Origin: Thermoplasmata archaeon
Lineage (GTDB): Archaea > Thermoplasmatota > Thermoplasmata > Thermoplasmatales > Thermoplasmataceae
Reading direction: 5' to 3'
Assembly (NCBI GenBank): GCA_021806345.1
Contig: JAJZXP010000286.1
Span: 1-7,331, forward strand
Length of the DNA stretch: 7,331 nucleotides
In this document: one piece after another, positions 1 through 7,185 of the stretch
Numbering within the stretch: position 1 is the first letter of the stretch
Layout of the letters: each line of letters starts with the position of its first letter
The notes under the pieces: model-generated
Told to the model about the DNA's origin: nothing
Database searches by the model: none
The model's input: only the letters and a program-made list of their open reading frames with translations
Made by a program: the position numbers and the translations under genes

Positions 1-1
1 T

Positions 2-1156
2 GCCCCTATGCCTGGAGAAGCACCATACAACCTACTTGGGCAAGTAACTAGTGCAGAGAATCTAAACGGCTATGGCACAGGCGAGCCATTCGAAATACCA
101 ATTACAATTTTGCAAAGATCTTCAGGAGTAGTTAATATAAGCATAACCAAAAAGGGCATTAACTCGACCACCACAGAACTTGTATTCTCCGTTACCAGCG
201 GAGGACATCCTGTTCCCAGTTATAGCTTAAACATCACTTCGCAAAATGCGCTGGGTGCAAACAGGGGTTATTTCATGGGTTACAATAAGTCCGCAATTGA
301 TCCTAATTTCTATTTGGTACAAACTGCAGGCCCGGACACTGGTTCGCAATATTTGCCGATGGCAAACCTGAAAACCAATGCTAATGGATTGGCTTATGTG
401 AATTTCACTTCGCTCTTCTACTCGTACAATGCAACTACCGGTGCGATCTCTCCAATGAGTGCCCCATCTGGCGCATATCTCCCCTTCGACGAATTCGAGA
501 TTTCAGCTACAGGAGACGGAGCCTTTGGAGCTGCACAGGCAACAGTCGTTTCAAATGGATCATCATTATACGTCGTAACCTTCAGCGAAACTGGCCTCAA
601 AAGTGGTACTGTTTGGACAGTTGATCTTGCTTACCTATCCGGAACGTCTTCTAATGGGACTATAACCTTCGAAGTTGTGAATGGTTCCTACTCTTATACA
701 GTGCAGAATGTAACCTTCTATGCTATCGTTGAAAACGCAACGGGTAAAGTAACGGTAAATGGCGCAGACAAATTCGTTCAAGTAAGATTTCTTTACATAG
801 CTCATAATGTAACATTTACTGAGACAGGCTTAAAAAATGGGACTTCGTGGCAAGTTACTCTTAATGGCGTGACAGAAAATTCAACAAGCTCAACTATTAC
901 GTTTGTGGAACTGAACGGTACTTATTCCTATCGGGTTGGTAATGTGACTGGGTACAATATAACTAAGAATGGAACTGGGAGCGTTGTGGTGCATGGAAAT
1001 AACGTTGCCATCAGTGTTCAATTCAGCCCGGTCGTAAAGCCGTCAGTTGTAACACCAACGAACTACACAGAATACTATATTATCGGAGGCATAATAGCTG
1101 CGATTGTTGTTGTTGCCGGGGTTGTAATGTTTCTTAGTAAGAAGCGGAAAACCTAG
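2..1156 (+). CDS. C-terminal part of a membrane-anchored, repeat-containing surface protein (5' truncated)
   Basis: The frame is open to the window edge: GCC and CCT codons precede the first ATG at 8, so the true start lies upstream. Residues here count from that ATG. Residues about 40-185 look like an Ig/invasin-type beta domain, with a typical 'NANGLAYVNFTS' strand near 124-135. Two 74-residue ETGL...GT.W repeats follow (188-261 and 266-339). A spacer leads to one transmembrane helix at about 356-376 and a KKRKT tail, giving an extracellular body anchored by its C terminus. More than 15 N-x-S/T sequons fit a glycosylated archaeal cell-surface protein. Such repeats and anchors are known from Thermoplasmata surface proteins. 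Archaeal peptide-binding proteins of ABC importers can have this tail, and an importer operon converges on this gene, so a substrate-binding protein is possible. The diagnostic N-terminal part is missing, however, and a thermopsin-like or S-layer-associated protein fits equally well. It looks richer in G+C than the operon: the line 421-480 is 53% G+C, against 40% for 5761-5820. Confidence 0.85.
   Translation, partial: APMPGEAPYNLLGQVTSAENLNGYGTGEPFEIPITILQRSSGVVNISITKKGINSTTTELVFSVTSGGHPVPSYSLNITSQNALGANRGYFMGYNKSAIDPNFYLVQTAGPDTGSQYLPMANLKTNANGLAYVNFTSLFYSYNATTGAISPMSAPSGAYLPFDEFEISATGDGAFGAAQATVVSNGSSLYVVTFSETGLKSGTVWTVDLAYLSGTSSNGTITFEVVNGSYSYTVQNVTFYAIVENATGKVTVNGADKFVQVRFLYIAHNVTFTETGLKNGTSWQVTLNGVTENSTSSTITFVELNGTYSYRVGNVTGYNITKNGTGSVVVHGNNVAISVQFSPVVKPSVVTPTNYTEYYIIGGIIAAIVVVAGVVMFLSKKRKT
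569..1024 (+). repeat. Two tandem 74-residue ETGL/GTxW protein repeats
   Basis: The units are encoded at 569-790 and 803-1024. They align without gaps over 74 residues with 37 identities by my count (50%). Shared anchors are VTF.ETGLK.GT.W.V.L, TITF...NG.YSY.V.NVT and a final V.F. They are separated by four residues (LYIA). The conservation is at protein level, and the DNA has diverged too far for recent duplication. Each unit is probably a small beta-sandwich used as a stalk or adhesive module in archaeal surface proteins. The fold is inferred. Confidence 0.8.
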
Positions 1157-1163
1157 GCTCAAA

Positions 1164-1218
1164 TTTTTTTACCAATAAATTTTTTTTAAGGTATTAAATT
1201 TTTAATTTTATGTTTTTT
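1164..1218 (+). terminator. Probable T-tract transcription terminator of the surface-protein gene
   Basis: Starting eight bases after the TAG stop, the plus strand has T runs at 1164-1170 (7), 1180-1187 (8), 1199-1203 (5) and 1213-1218 (6). Archaeal RNA polymerase terminates at such U-rich tracts without needing a hairpin. No strong stem precedes the runs. On the opposite strand the region is A-rich, so it should act mainly on plus-strand transcripts. Confidence 0.6.
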
Positions 1219-1273
1219 ACTTGTATTGGACGTGGTCACTGTTCTCGCTTAACTTCTGCTTACGATTTTGTAA

Positions 1274-1470
1274 TCATGATGTAATTTCTTTCATTGAGAT
1301 ATCTCTGTAGCACGTCGGCTTCGGCAGGACATTCCCCGTTTTGTCAGTGCCCTTTCTTGCATGCCCTCTATCCGTGTGATCTTCTCGTTCAAATTTATTC
1401 GTTTCGGATATTGAAAAGCATGAAGGTTTTCTCATTATCTCCTTTTCTGTGGGGGAAGAACCCTTCATTA
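1274..1470 (-). pseudogene. Coding-like stretch of unknown origin, possibly a gene remnant
   Basis: Downstream of the operon the minus strand stays open for about 64 codons, from the region of 1470 to a TGA at 1274-1276. The frame differs from that of the small membrane gene. It begins near 'MKGSSPTEKE' and ends 'DISMKEITS'. The middle is strongly charged (for example 'KFEREDHTDRGHARKG') and the bases are more G+C-rich than the T-rich gap beside it. I recognise no family. No ribosome binding site or promoter belongs to it, and in frame it reads back into the 3' end of the membrane gene, so it is unlikely to be an independent intact gene. It could be the decayed tail of a transposase or other gene, or chance. 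It fills most of the gene-free gap at 1157-1488. Confidence 0.2.
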
Positions 1471-1476
1471 TAAGGG
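1461..1476 (-). other. Small inverted repeat just after the operon
   Basis: A perfect 5-base stem with a 6-base loop (CCCTT-ATAATG-AAGGG on the minus strand) begins 12 bases beyond the stop codon of the last operon gene. It might mark an mRNA 3' end or a processing site. No T run follows on that strand, so it is not a convincing terminator. I found no better terminator for the operon in this gap. Confidence 0.25.
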
Positions 1477-1488
1477 AACTCAACAGAT

Positions 1489-1830
1489 CTAAATTATGCT
1501 GAGCAAATAAGCAATAACCAAATATATTCCACCGATAATTAAAAATATACAAGTTAGTATAAGTTGTTCCCTATTTATGGCCTTTGAATCTATCTCGGAA
1601 CTTGGGACGCCCTGTAGAAGTAACTCCTTTATATAGTCCCTGGCCCCGAAATCCCACCAAGCGCCAATAAAGAATATAAAGAACGCGCTCAAAAATATGA
1701 CTAGGGGCATCACTGAAAGGTAACTAAATACGCCATAAAAATAGAATGGGAGGGGAATTAAAAGCAAGGAAAAAAGGATTAAGAGAGGTGTTAAAGCTAC
1801 TTTTAGCCTCAGCTTATTTATTTCTCGCAT
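1489..1830 (-). CDS. Small three-helix membrane protein at the end of the transporter operon
   Basis: This 113-residue protein is of unrecognised family. Hydrophobic segments lie at about 11-31, 36-57 and 89-111. A basic N terminus (MREINKLRLK) and a charged stretch at about 60-88 (RDYIKELL...DSKAINREQ) should both be cytoplasmic by the positive-inside rule, which would put the C terminus outside. The WWDFGARDYIKELLLQG segment looks amphipathic and could lie on the inner membrane face. The ATG at 1830 lies inside the 3' end of the ATPase gene, with a 17-base overlap in another frame. This implies co-transcription and translational coupling; only a weak GAGATA-like ribosome site precedes it. 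The position suggests an accessory or regulatory role for the importer, but nothing in the sequence shows a specific function. The overlap and clean membrane topology make it a real gene. Confidence 0.75.
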   Translation of the reverse strand: MREINKLRLKVALTPLLILFSLLLIPLPFYFYGVFSYLSVMPLVIFLSAFFIFFIGAWWDFGARDYIKELLLQGVPSSEIDSKAINREQLILTCIFLIIGGIYLVIAYLLSII

Positions 1831-3928
1831 TTTTTATCTCGTTCAGTTCATCCTGAGTAAAATGGCACCTATACCAGTGATTCTGTGCATCTCTAATCGG
1901 TGGATCGTTAGATTGACATATATCTTTATGAAATACACAACGAGGATAAAACCTACACCCCTTGGGTACGTTTAGTGAGCTACCAATTTCTCCAATAATA
2001 TCAATTTTCCCAGGGTCCCAATCTGGCGTCGGTGTAGGTACTGATTTTACGAGTGCTTTTGTGTAAGGATGTAAGGGGTTATTAATAATATCATCAGCAT
2101 TGCCCATCTCGACGATTTCCCCAAGGTACATGACCATAATCCTATCTGACAAATAGTAAACAGAGGCTATGTCATGAGAGATGTACACTATGGTCATTTT
2201 ATCCTTCAGCCTTATATCATTTAACCTGTTCATGAAGGATGCTCTAAGAGAAACATCGAGCATAGAGGTCGGCTCATCAGCAATTATAAAGTTCGATTTA
2301 AGCACTATCGCCCTAGCTATGCCTACCCGTTGTCTTTCTCCACCTGACAATTCATACGGATATCGGTCAATGTAATTTTCGGGTGGAGTAAGATCCGCTT
2401 TTGCTAAAGCTTCCTTAACCATGGATGCCATCTCTGAGTAATCCTTTGTTGTCCGGTGACCGATAATCGGCTCAGAAACGATACTAAAAACAGTTTGTTT
2501 CGGGTTTAGAGAATCATACGGATCCTGAAATATCATTTGCGTATTTTTCCTAAATTCTCTATAATCTTTATGTTTGGGTTTTAACTTGTTGATGTGAGAA
2601 TATGAATTCTCATTAAAATAATAAATCAGATCTCCGGACGTTGGTTTCAAAATGCCTATAAGTAGCCTTGCTAATGTACTTTTTCCCGAGCCTGATTCAC
2701 CAACAAGTCCGAGTATTTCACCACGTCTAATTTCGAATGAAACATGATCTACAGCGTGGACTTTATCTCTCCTACGTGAGTAGATTTCAGAAAATATGTT
2801 CGTTTTCAAATAAAAGTACTTTACTAGGTCAGAAGTTTTTATTATATCCAAAGAAGTATTTGCGAATAATGCATGCTTTTTCTTTTCAACTGGATTAGAA
2901 ACGATTTTCTTGGCAAAATGGCAAAAACTGTAGTGTTCGTTAGATATATAAACTTGGGGAGGGTCGGAGGTCCTGCATATCTCTTGTGCCATATAACATC
3001 TGTCTGCAAATTTACATCCCGGTGGAAGATTAATGGGATCAGGGAGTCTCCCAGGTATCCCCTCAACGTGACTTTTAGCGTGTGCAAGGCTGGGATAACT
3101 TTTCAGAAGTTCAATAGTGTACGGGTTGTGAGATTTCAAGTAGATATCTCTTGATTCCCCATATTCCATTATCGATCCAGCATAAAACACAGCAATGTGA
3201 TCTGCAAGTTGGGAAACTACGCCTATGTCGTGCGATATTATGATCATTGATTTTATTTTACCGCTGGTTTTCAATTTCTTCAATTGCCCTATGATTTCAG
3301 CCTGAGTAATTACATCGAGCCCAGTTGTTGGTTCATCTGCAATGACAATACTTGGATTCAAAGCAAGAGCCATGGCAATAACCGCTCTCTGTTTCATCCC
3401 ACCAGAAAGTTCATGAGGGTAGGACTTCGCAACTTGTGGTGTCAAACCAGAGATCTTCAATGTTTCGATAACTTTTGTCTCGATCTCTTTATCGCTCAAA
3501 TCTGTGTGTATTCTGTATACTTCTCCAATTTGCTTCCCTATAGTATAAACTGGGTTGAAGGAGTTCATAGCGCCTTGGAAAATCATGGAAATATCTTTCC
3601 ATCTCATATCACGGAGTTTTGCGTCGAGTAATTTTCTTTCTTTCCATTTTGTCTTCCGCGTCTCTGTTACGTATTTATCACCATAAAGCGAAACGGAGCC
3701 CATCACGCGCGCGTTTTGTGGCAATATGGACATAATCGCTAGTGCGAGCGTACTTTTCCCTGATCCAGATTCTCCTAATATACCGAGAATCTCTCCCTCC
3801 TTTAGTTTTAAATTTATATTTCTAAGCGCTTTGACTTCCCCATTAAAGGTTTTAAAATGGACACTAAGATCTTCAATCTCCAAAATATCTTCATTCCTCA
3901 CATAATCGTTTTCTACAACCTCAATCAT
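1814..3928 (-). CDS. Fused peptide-type ABC transporter ATPase (DppD-DppF in one chain)
   Basis: This 704-residue cytoplasmic protein would hydrolyse ATP to drive import through the two permeases. Domain 1 (about 14-345) has Walker A GESGSGKST at 52-60, Q-loop Q118, signature LSGGMKQ at 174-180, Walker B with D198/E199, D-loop D205 and switch H233. Domain 2 (about 362-700) has Walker A at 410-418, Q468, LSGGERQ at 527-533, D551/E552, D558 and H585. Both domains end in the oligopeptide/dipeptide C-terminal extension with four cysteines (C305, C311, C318, C336 and C658, C664, C671, C688). Family members bind a [4Fe-4S] cluster at this motif. All nucleotide-site residues are intact in both halves, so both sites should be active. 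Related bacterial systems usually have separate DppD and DppF; fused forms are known (YejF/GsiA type). The ATG lies in an ATGA overlap with the permease stop and follows GGTGA by six bases. The exact substrate (peptide, oligosaccharide or other) cannot be read from the ATPase. Confidence 0.95.
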   Translation of the reverse strand: MIEVVENDYVRNEDILEIEDLSVHFKTFNGEVKALRNINLKLKEGEILGILGESGSGKSTLALAIMSILPQNARVMGSVSLYGDKYVTETRKTKWKERKLLDAKLRDMRWKDISMIFQGAMNSFNPVYTIGKQIGEVYRIHTDLSDKEIETKVIETLKISGLTPQVAKSYPHELSGGMKQRAVIAMALALNPSIVIADEPTTGLDVITQAEIIGQLKKLKTSGKIKSMIIISHDIGVVSQLADHIAVFYAGSIMEYGESRDIYLKSHNPYTIELLKSYPSLAHAKSHVEGIPGRLPDPINLPPGCKFADRCYMAQEICRTSDPPQVYISNEHYSFCHFAKKIVSNPVEKKKHALFANTSLDIIKTSDLVKYFYLKTNIFSEIYSRRRDKVHAVDHVSFEIRRGEILGLVGESGSGKSTLARLLIGILKPTSGDLIYYFNENSYSHINKLKPKHKDYREFRKNTQMIFQDPYDSLNPKQTVFSIVSEPIIGHRTTKDYSEMASMVKEALAKADLTPPENYIDRYPYELSGGERQRVGIARAIVLKSNFIIADEPTSMLDVSLRASFMNRLNDIRLKDKMTIVYISHDIASVYYLSDRIMVMYLGEIVEMGNADDIINNPLHPYTKALVKSVPTPTPDWDPGKIDIIGEIGSSLNVPKGCRFYPRCVFHKDICQSNDPPIRDAQNHWYRCHFTQDELNEIKNARNK

Positions 3929-6117
3929 CTTCTTTCACCAAGCCTCGGATTTGCAACTTCATCTATACCTCGCGAGATAAAGATAAAGGCAAGTATAAAC
4001 AGTGAAAGTGCCGTCAAGGCAGGTATATATATCCATGGGTAGAGTGACACACTGAAATAATCGCCCAGGAATCCATTGAGCATTCCACCCCAAGTCGGTA
4101 TCGTAAGTGGGGCTAGTCCAAGAATTTCATAAGTAGAAACTGCTGCAACTGATCCTCCTATATTTATTGCTGTCAGATATGCAAGAAGGGTGCCCATGTT
4201 GGGGAGGATATGTCTTTTCATAATCTTGGTAGTACTTAGGTTCGACACTATGGCCGATTCTATAAAGGTTCGACCTTTTATGCTTCTTACAACACCAATG
4301 AGCGAGAAAGTAACAAAAGGCCATCCCAATAGTGAAAATATTAATATAAGATTAAAGAGCGTTGGGCCAAGGACGGTTGCAAGTACTATGAATAGTGGCA
4401 GTCCCGGGATAAGGAAGATAGCTAAAGATATAGTTTCCCAAAACGAACTAACGATACCCGAGTAATACCCTATAAGCATTGAAACAACCACTGAAATGAG
4501 AACAGTCACTACACCTGCTGCAAATCCAACCTCCAAATCAACCGGGAAACTATCTATGAAAATAACCCATATATTGTTTCCTGCAGTGTTTGTACCGAGA
4601 GGAAGTGGTATGCCTGATACTGTATGTAGTGTTGGTGGTATAGGTGCAGCTTTTCCCTCAAAACTATATATTATCAAATCTGAGCCAGACAATAAACCAA
4701 TAGCCGGAGCATCTTGCAAACTACTGTTGGATAGCCAAGGATTTACAAACATTATCGGGGGCGTGATCGTTCTACCGATGGAAGCATGCCAAGAAAATGG
4801 ATATTTTATATGCGGATCAATGAGGTACAACATGCTTCCGCTGGTTGTGTTCGAAAGTAAAAAAGTCCCGGAGGAATAGAACCTTATATTGTTTATGCTA
4901 AATGGAAGGCTAATAGTATTCGCAACGCTAAGAATGGTACTGTTTTTAGATGGGGCTAAAACATAAATATTCAATCCAGAAGATATAATAAAGTTTGTCG
5001 GGAACCCATTAGAACCGGAGCTTACACCTATAGCCGATATATCTGAGGAAGAGGTATAAACCAGTTTTTCTGTTCCATTAATAAGATAAATCTGATAGAC
5101 TGCCCGCCCCTCGTCAAGAAAAGCAGAATTATTTTTAGCAGGAGTGGACTGATAAAACGAAGGTATAACGAAAGATGTAATATTCGTAGAGAAGTTCTTA
5201 CTGTATGCTAAGGTACCATTATAAAAGTATGAATTCAATGTTTTTCCTTCAGTCAAAAAGATTCTCGTTTCGCGTGGAGATACAAACTCATTACCGTAAT
5301 AATAAACATTTGTAGGTTTCCGCGTAAGTTTTACACTCCAATAATGTTGTAGGTTATAGGAAAAATACGAATTCAAGTAGTATCCGGTATCATTCGCAGT
5401 CACGGAAAAGACATACGAATCTGGATTGTATGGTGCATTAGAGAGAAACTGCCCAATAAGCCCACTTGGAGGGTTAAATTGATACGTTTTACTGCTTATA
5501 AAGCTAGACAAAATGGTTCCATTATAGTTCGCTTTAATAAGACCTGTTAATCGTACTGAAGAATTTTCTGAGATCGGATTATACGTACAATTCACATCTG
5601 CAAGATATATCGTATGATTAGTGGATACCTCTAACACCTCTTGAGGAAGAAGTGTTGTTATATTATATGCCGTGAAAGAGTGAAGATTTTGTGGAGTCTC
5701 GTTGATATTAAACAAGTTTCCTGATGTTGCGTTTTTTGTTGATATTGCATAAACTGCATAGGTGTTATTATGGTGGCCTGCCATAAAAATATAATAGCTT
5801 CCACTAGTCGTGTAATCGCTAGTAGTAATATCGTAAGATGTGCTTACTGGAGTAAAATTCAAGTTATGATTAAGTTCCTGAACTGGCGAGAAATAATCTT
5901 CAGATGGGACGGCAGCAAAAGGGTTACCATGAACTATAAATGGTGCTAGGATAGATATAATTATAAATACAACAAGGATATAAAATCCAACTTTTCCATA
6001 ATTAGATCTATAGAAAACCTTCCACTGTTTGTAGAGATTCTTTGCAGTGAATTTCAAGTTATTTTTTAGAATCCGCAAGTTATTTTTTCGATTTCGAATC
6101 CGAGTCTTAGAAGTCAT
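3925..6117 (-). CDS. DppC-type ABC permease with a giant extracellular insertion
   Basis: From the ATG at 6117 this is 730 residues, whereas DppC/OppC proteins are usually about 280-320. A basic cytoplasmic N terminus leads to TM1 (about 43-62). Residues about 63-503 form an extracellular domain with about 18 N-x-S/T sequons and many short beta-strand-like segments. The permease core resumes at the GTD-like motif GTNTAGNN (508-515), then TM2 531-551, TM3 563-583, TM4 587-609, an EAA-type coupling loop (E620 to ILP at 637-639), TM5 644-667 and TM6 695-715, ending NPRLGERR. TM5 leads into the family's LGL...WG segment. I prefer the ATG at 6117 to the in-frame GTG at 6141 because it forms an ATGA overlap with dppB's stop and follows GGTGAG; the GTG would add 8 residues. 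It should pair with the upstream permease and the fused ATPase. The GTD and EAA motifs are degenerate (N for D, N for R, N for D; N626 where Gly is usual). The propeller idea for the insert is inference. Confidence 0.92.
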   Translation of the reverse strand: MTSKTRIRNRKNNLRILKNNLKFTAKNLYKQWKVFYRSNYGKVGFYILVVFIIISILAPFIVHGNPFAAVPSEDYFSPVQELNHNLNFTPVSTSYDITTSDYTTSGSYYIFMAGHHNNTYAVYAISTKNATSGNLFNINETPQNLHSFTAYNITTLLPQEVLEVSTNHTIYLADVNCTYNPISENSSVRLTGLIKANYNGTILSSFISSKTYQFNPPSGLIGQFLSNAPYNPDSYVFSVTANDTGYYLNSYFSYNLQHYWSVKLTRKPTNVYYYGNEFVSPRETRIFLTEGKTLNSYFYNGTLAYSKNFSTNITSFVIPSFYQSTPAKNNSAFLDEGRAVYQIYLINGTEKLVYTSSSDISAIGVSSGSNGFPTNFIISSGLNIYVLAPSKNSTILSVANTISLPFSINNIRFYSSGTFLLSNTTSGSMLYLIDPHIKYPFSWHASIGRTITPPIMFVNPWLSNSSLQDAPAIGLLSGSDLIIYSFEGKAAPIPPTLHTVSGIPLPLGTNTAGNNIWVIFIDSFPVDLEVGFAAGVVTVLISVVVSMLIGYYSGIVSSFWETISLAIFLIPGLPLFIVLATVLGPTLFNLILIFSLLGWPFVTFSLIGVVRSIKGRTFIESAIVSNLSTTKIMKRHILPNMGTLLAYLTAINIGGSVAAVSTYEILGLAPLTIPTWGGMLNGFLGDYFSVSLYPWIYIPALTALSLFILAFIFISRGIDEVANPRLGERR
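3935..3939 (-). promoter_or_regulatory. Ribosome binding site of the fused ATPase gene
   Basis: GGTGA on the minus strand, six bases before the ATG at 3928, lies within the last codons of the permease gene (LGERR). It is complementary to the UCACC at the 3' end of archaeal 16S rRNA and supports this start within the ATGA junction. Confidence 0.65.
4609..5931 (-). other. Extracellular beta-rich insert domain within the DppC-type permease
   Basis: This stretch encodes about 440 residues placed between TM1 and the GTD-like motif, where ordinary DppC proteins have only a few dozen. It contains recurrent short hydrophobic strands ending in polar turns, such as HTIYLAD, RIFLTEG, NFIISSGLNIYVLAP, GTFLLSN, MLYLIDP and DLIIYSFEG. 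This spacing resembles WD40/PQQ-like beta-propeller blades. It has one cysteine (C177 counted from ATG 6117), so it forms no internal disulphide. It could capture substrate, dock a binding protein or interact with the S-layer. The fold and role are inferred. Confidence 0.6.
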
Positions 6118-7157
6118 ACTCTCACCCTTGGGTCCAACCACGCATGAATGAAATCTACCAACGAATACGCTACAACGGTCACTATTCCTAAAATGAATAA
6201 CGCTGCTTGAATAACAGGATAATTCTCATTTAAAGTGCTAGTATAGAGAAGTCTTCCCATTCCTGGCACACCGAATATTATTTCTGTCACAACAGCACCA
6301 CTCATTAACAAAGCAAATTCAAGAGCCATTCTGGTTGATTCTGGTACCATTGCATTACGAGCAGCATGATGGAACATTATCGTAGATTCCTTTACACCTT
6401 TGGCCCTTGCAGTCGTGATAAAATCCTCACCCAAAACTGAAACCATTATACTTCTCATTGTTAGCAAATGGCCCATAGCTTCAATTACAACAAGGGTGAT
6501 TATAGGCATGGCAAAATAGTATAACATGGTCTCAAAACTTTTCAACGAAGCTAAGGTGAATATTGATTCGAATCCACGAACAAAACCTTGCAAGCTCGGG
6601 CTTGAAAAAAATGTGGTAGTTGGTAACCTATAAAAGGAAACCTGAACGGGGAATATGGGAAAGTAAACAGCGAAAATAAGAAAAACAGTTATTGCCATAG
6701 CGAAAAAAGGAATAGAATTCAGTATTGTCGAAGTGACGAGAATCGGAGATTCTGACTTCTTTCCTCGGATAAATGATGTCATTATTCCAAGGGGGATTCC
6801 TATTATGAACGAAATCACTGCTGCAGTGCCAAATATTATCAAGGTGTAAGGAAGCTTCTCTGCAATCAAAGAGATCACGGTTTCATTTCTATTAGCGAAA
6901 CTTACACCAAAGTTAAAAGTGAACATATCTTTAAAGTATATTATAAACTCATTAAGACTGTATTTATTGTTAGGATTTATTCCGTATTCTTTATAGATCG
7001 CCGTTATCTGAGCAGGAGTCGGATGTTTCAAAGTATGGATAAATAATTCAGCCGGATTCCCAGGCATGAGCCGTAGGAGTATGTACAATATCACTACTAT
7101 AAACAGAATCAGGACAACGCCTTGCACTATCTTGCGAACTATGAGATATGCATTCAT
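6114..7157 (-). CDS. DppB-type ABC importer permease
   Basis: This 347-residue membrane protein has the normal length and architecture of DppB/OppB, the first permease subunit of peptide/nickel-family importers. TM1 (about 12-30) is followed by the family's RLMPGNPAE segment (29-37) and a long extracellular loop to TM2 (about 103-125). Further helices lie at about 138-165, 212-235, 280-296 and 317-338. The EAA coupling loop is well conserved: TTARAKGV at 248-255 and HHAARNAMVP at 263-272, which contacts the ATPase Q-loop region. FGVPGMGRLL (295-304) and the terminal LDPRVRV are also typical. It is the first gene of the operon. Its TGA overlaps the next ATG by four bases. The ATG at 7157 is preceded by a TATA box 28 bases away and only a weak AGGATT-like ribosome site, suggesting a nearly leaderless message. 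Substrate specificity is not visible; oligopeptides are likely, while sugars or nickel are possible. Confidence 0.95.
   Translation of the reverse strand: MNAYLIVRKIVQGVVLILFIVVILYILLRLMPGNPAELFIHTLKHPTPAQITAIYKEYGINPNNKYSLNEFIIYFKDMFTFNFGVSFANRNETVISLIAEKLPYTLIIFGTAAVISFIIGIPLGIMTSFIRGKKSESPILVTSTILNSIPFFAMAITVFLIFAVYFPIFPVQVSFYRLPTTTFFSSPSLQGFVRGFESIFTLASLKSFETMLYYFAMPIITLVVIEAMGHLLTMRSIMVSVLGEDFITTARAKGVKESTIMFHHAARNAMVPESTRMALEFALLMSGAVVTEIIFGVPGMGRLLYTSTLNENYPVIQAALFILGIVTVVAYSLVDFIHAWLDPRVRV
6121..6126 (-). promoter_or_regulatory. Ribosome binding site deciding the start of the DppC-type permease
   Basis: GGTGAG on the minus strand lies three bases before the ATG at 6117, or four bases if only GGTGA is counted. 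The alternative GTG start at 6141 has no comparable site, so this element favours the shorter 730-residue product. Confidence 0.6.
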
Positions 7158-7185
7158 GAAAACGTAATCCTAATCTTTATGTTCA

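Noticed and set aside
418..600. Open minus frame of 60 codons
   Set aside because: It lies fully inside the surface-protein gene on the opposite strand, with no recognisable protein or start signals.
1296..1305. GAGATATCTC palindrome sharing AGATATCT with the site near 7295
   Set aside because: It sits far from any promoter, and an 8-base AT-rich match is expected by chance, so I do not treat it as a third operator.
1313..1330. Possible hairpin with a TTCG loop (GTCGGC-TTCG-GCAGGAC)
   Set aside because: Only two base pairs close the loop before a mismatch, so it is not a convincing RNA structure.
2842..3154. Open frames on both strands inside the ATPase gene (2842-3087 minus, 2873-3154 plus)
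   Set aside because: They overlap the conserved cysteine region and linker of a clearly real ATPase, and the translations look like nothing known.
3284..3631. Open plus frame of 115 codons
   Set aside because: It is antisense to domain 1 of the ATPase, including its Walker B and signature motifs, whose conservation explains the sequence.
4190..4879. Open plus frames of 91 and 127 codons
   Set aside because: They are antisense to the permease core and insert; no promoter or ribosome site was noted and the composition is that of a shadow frame.
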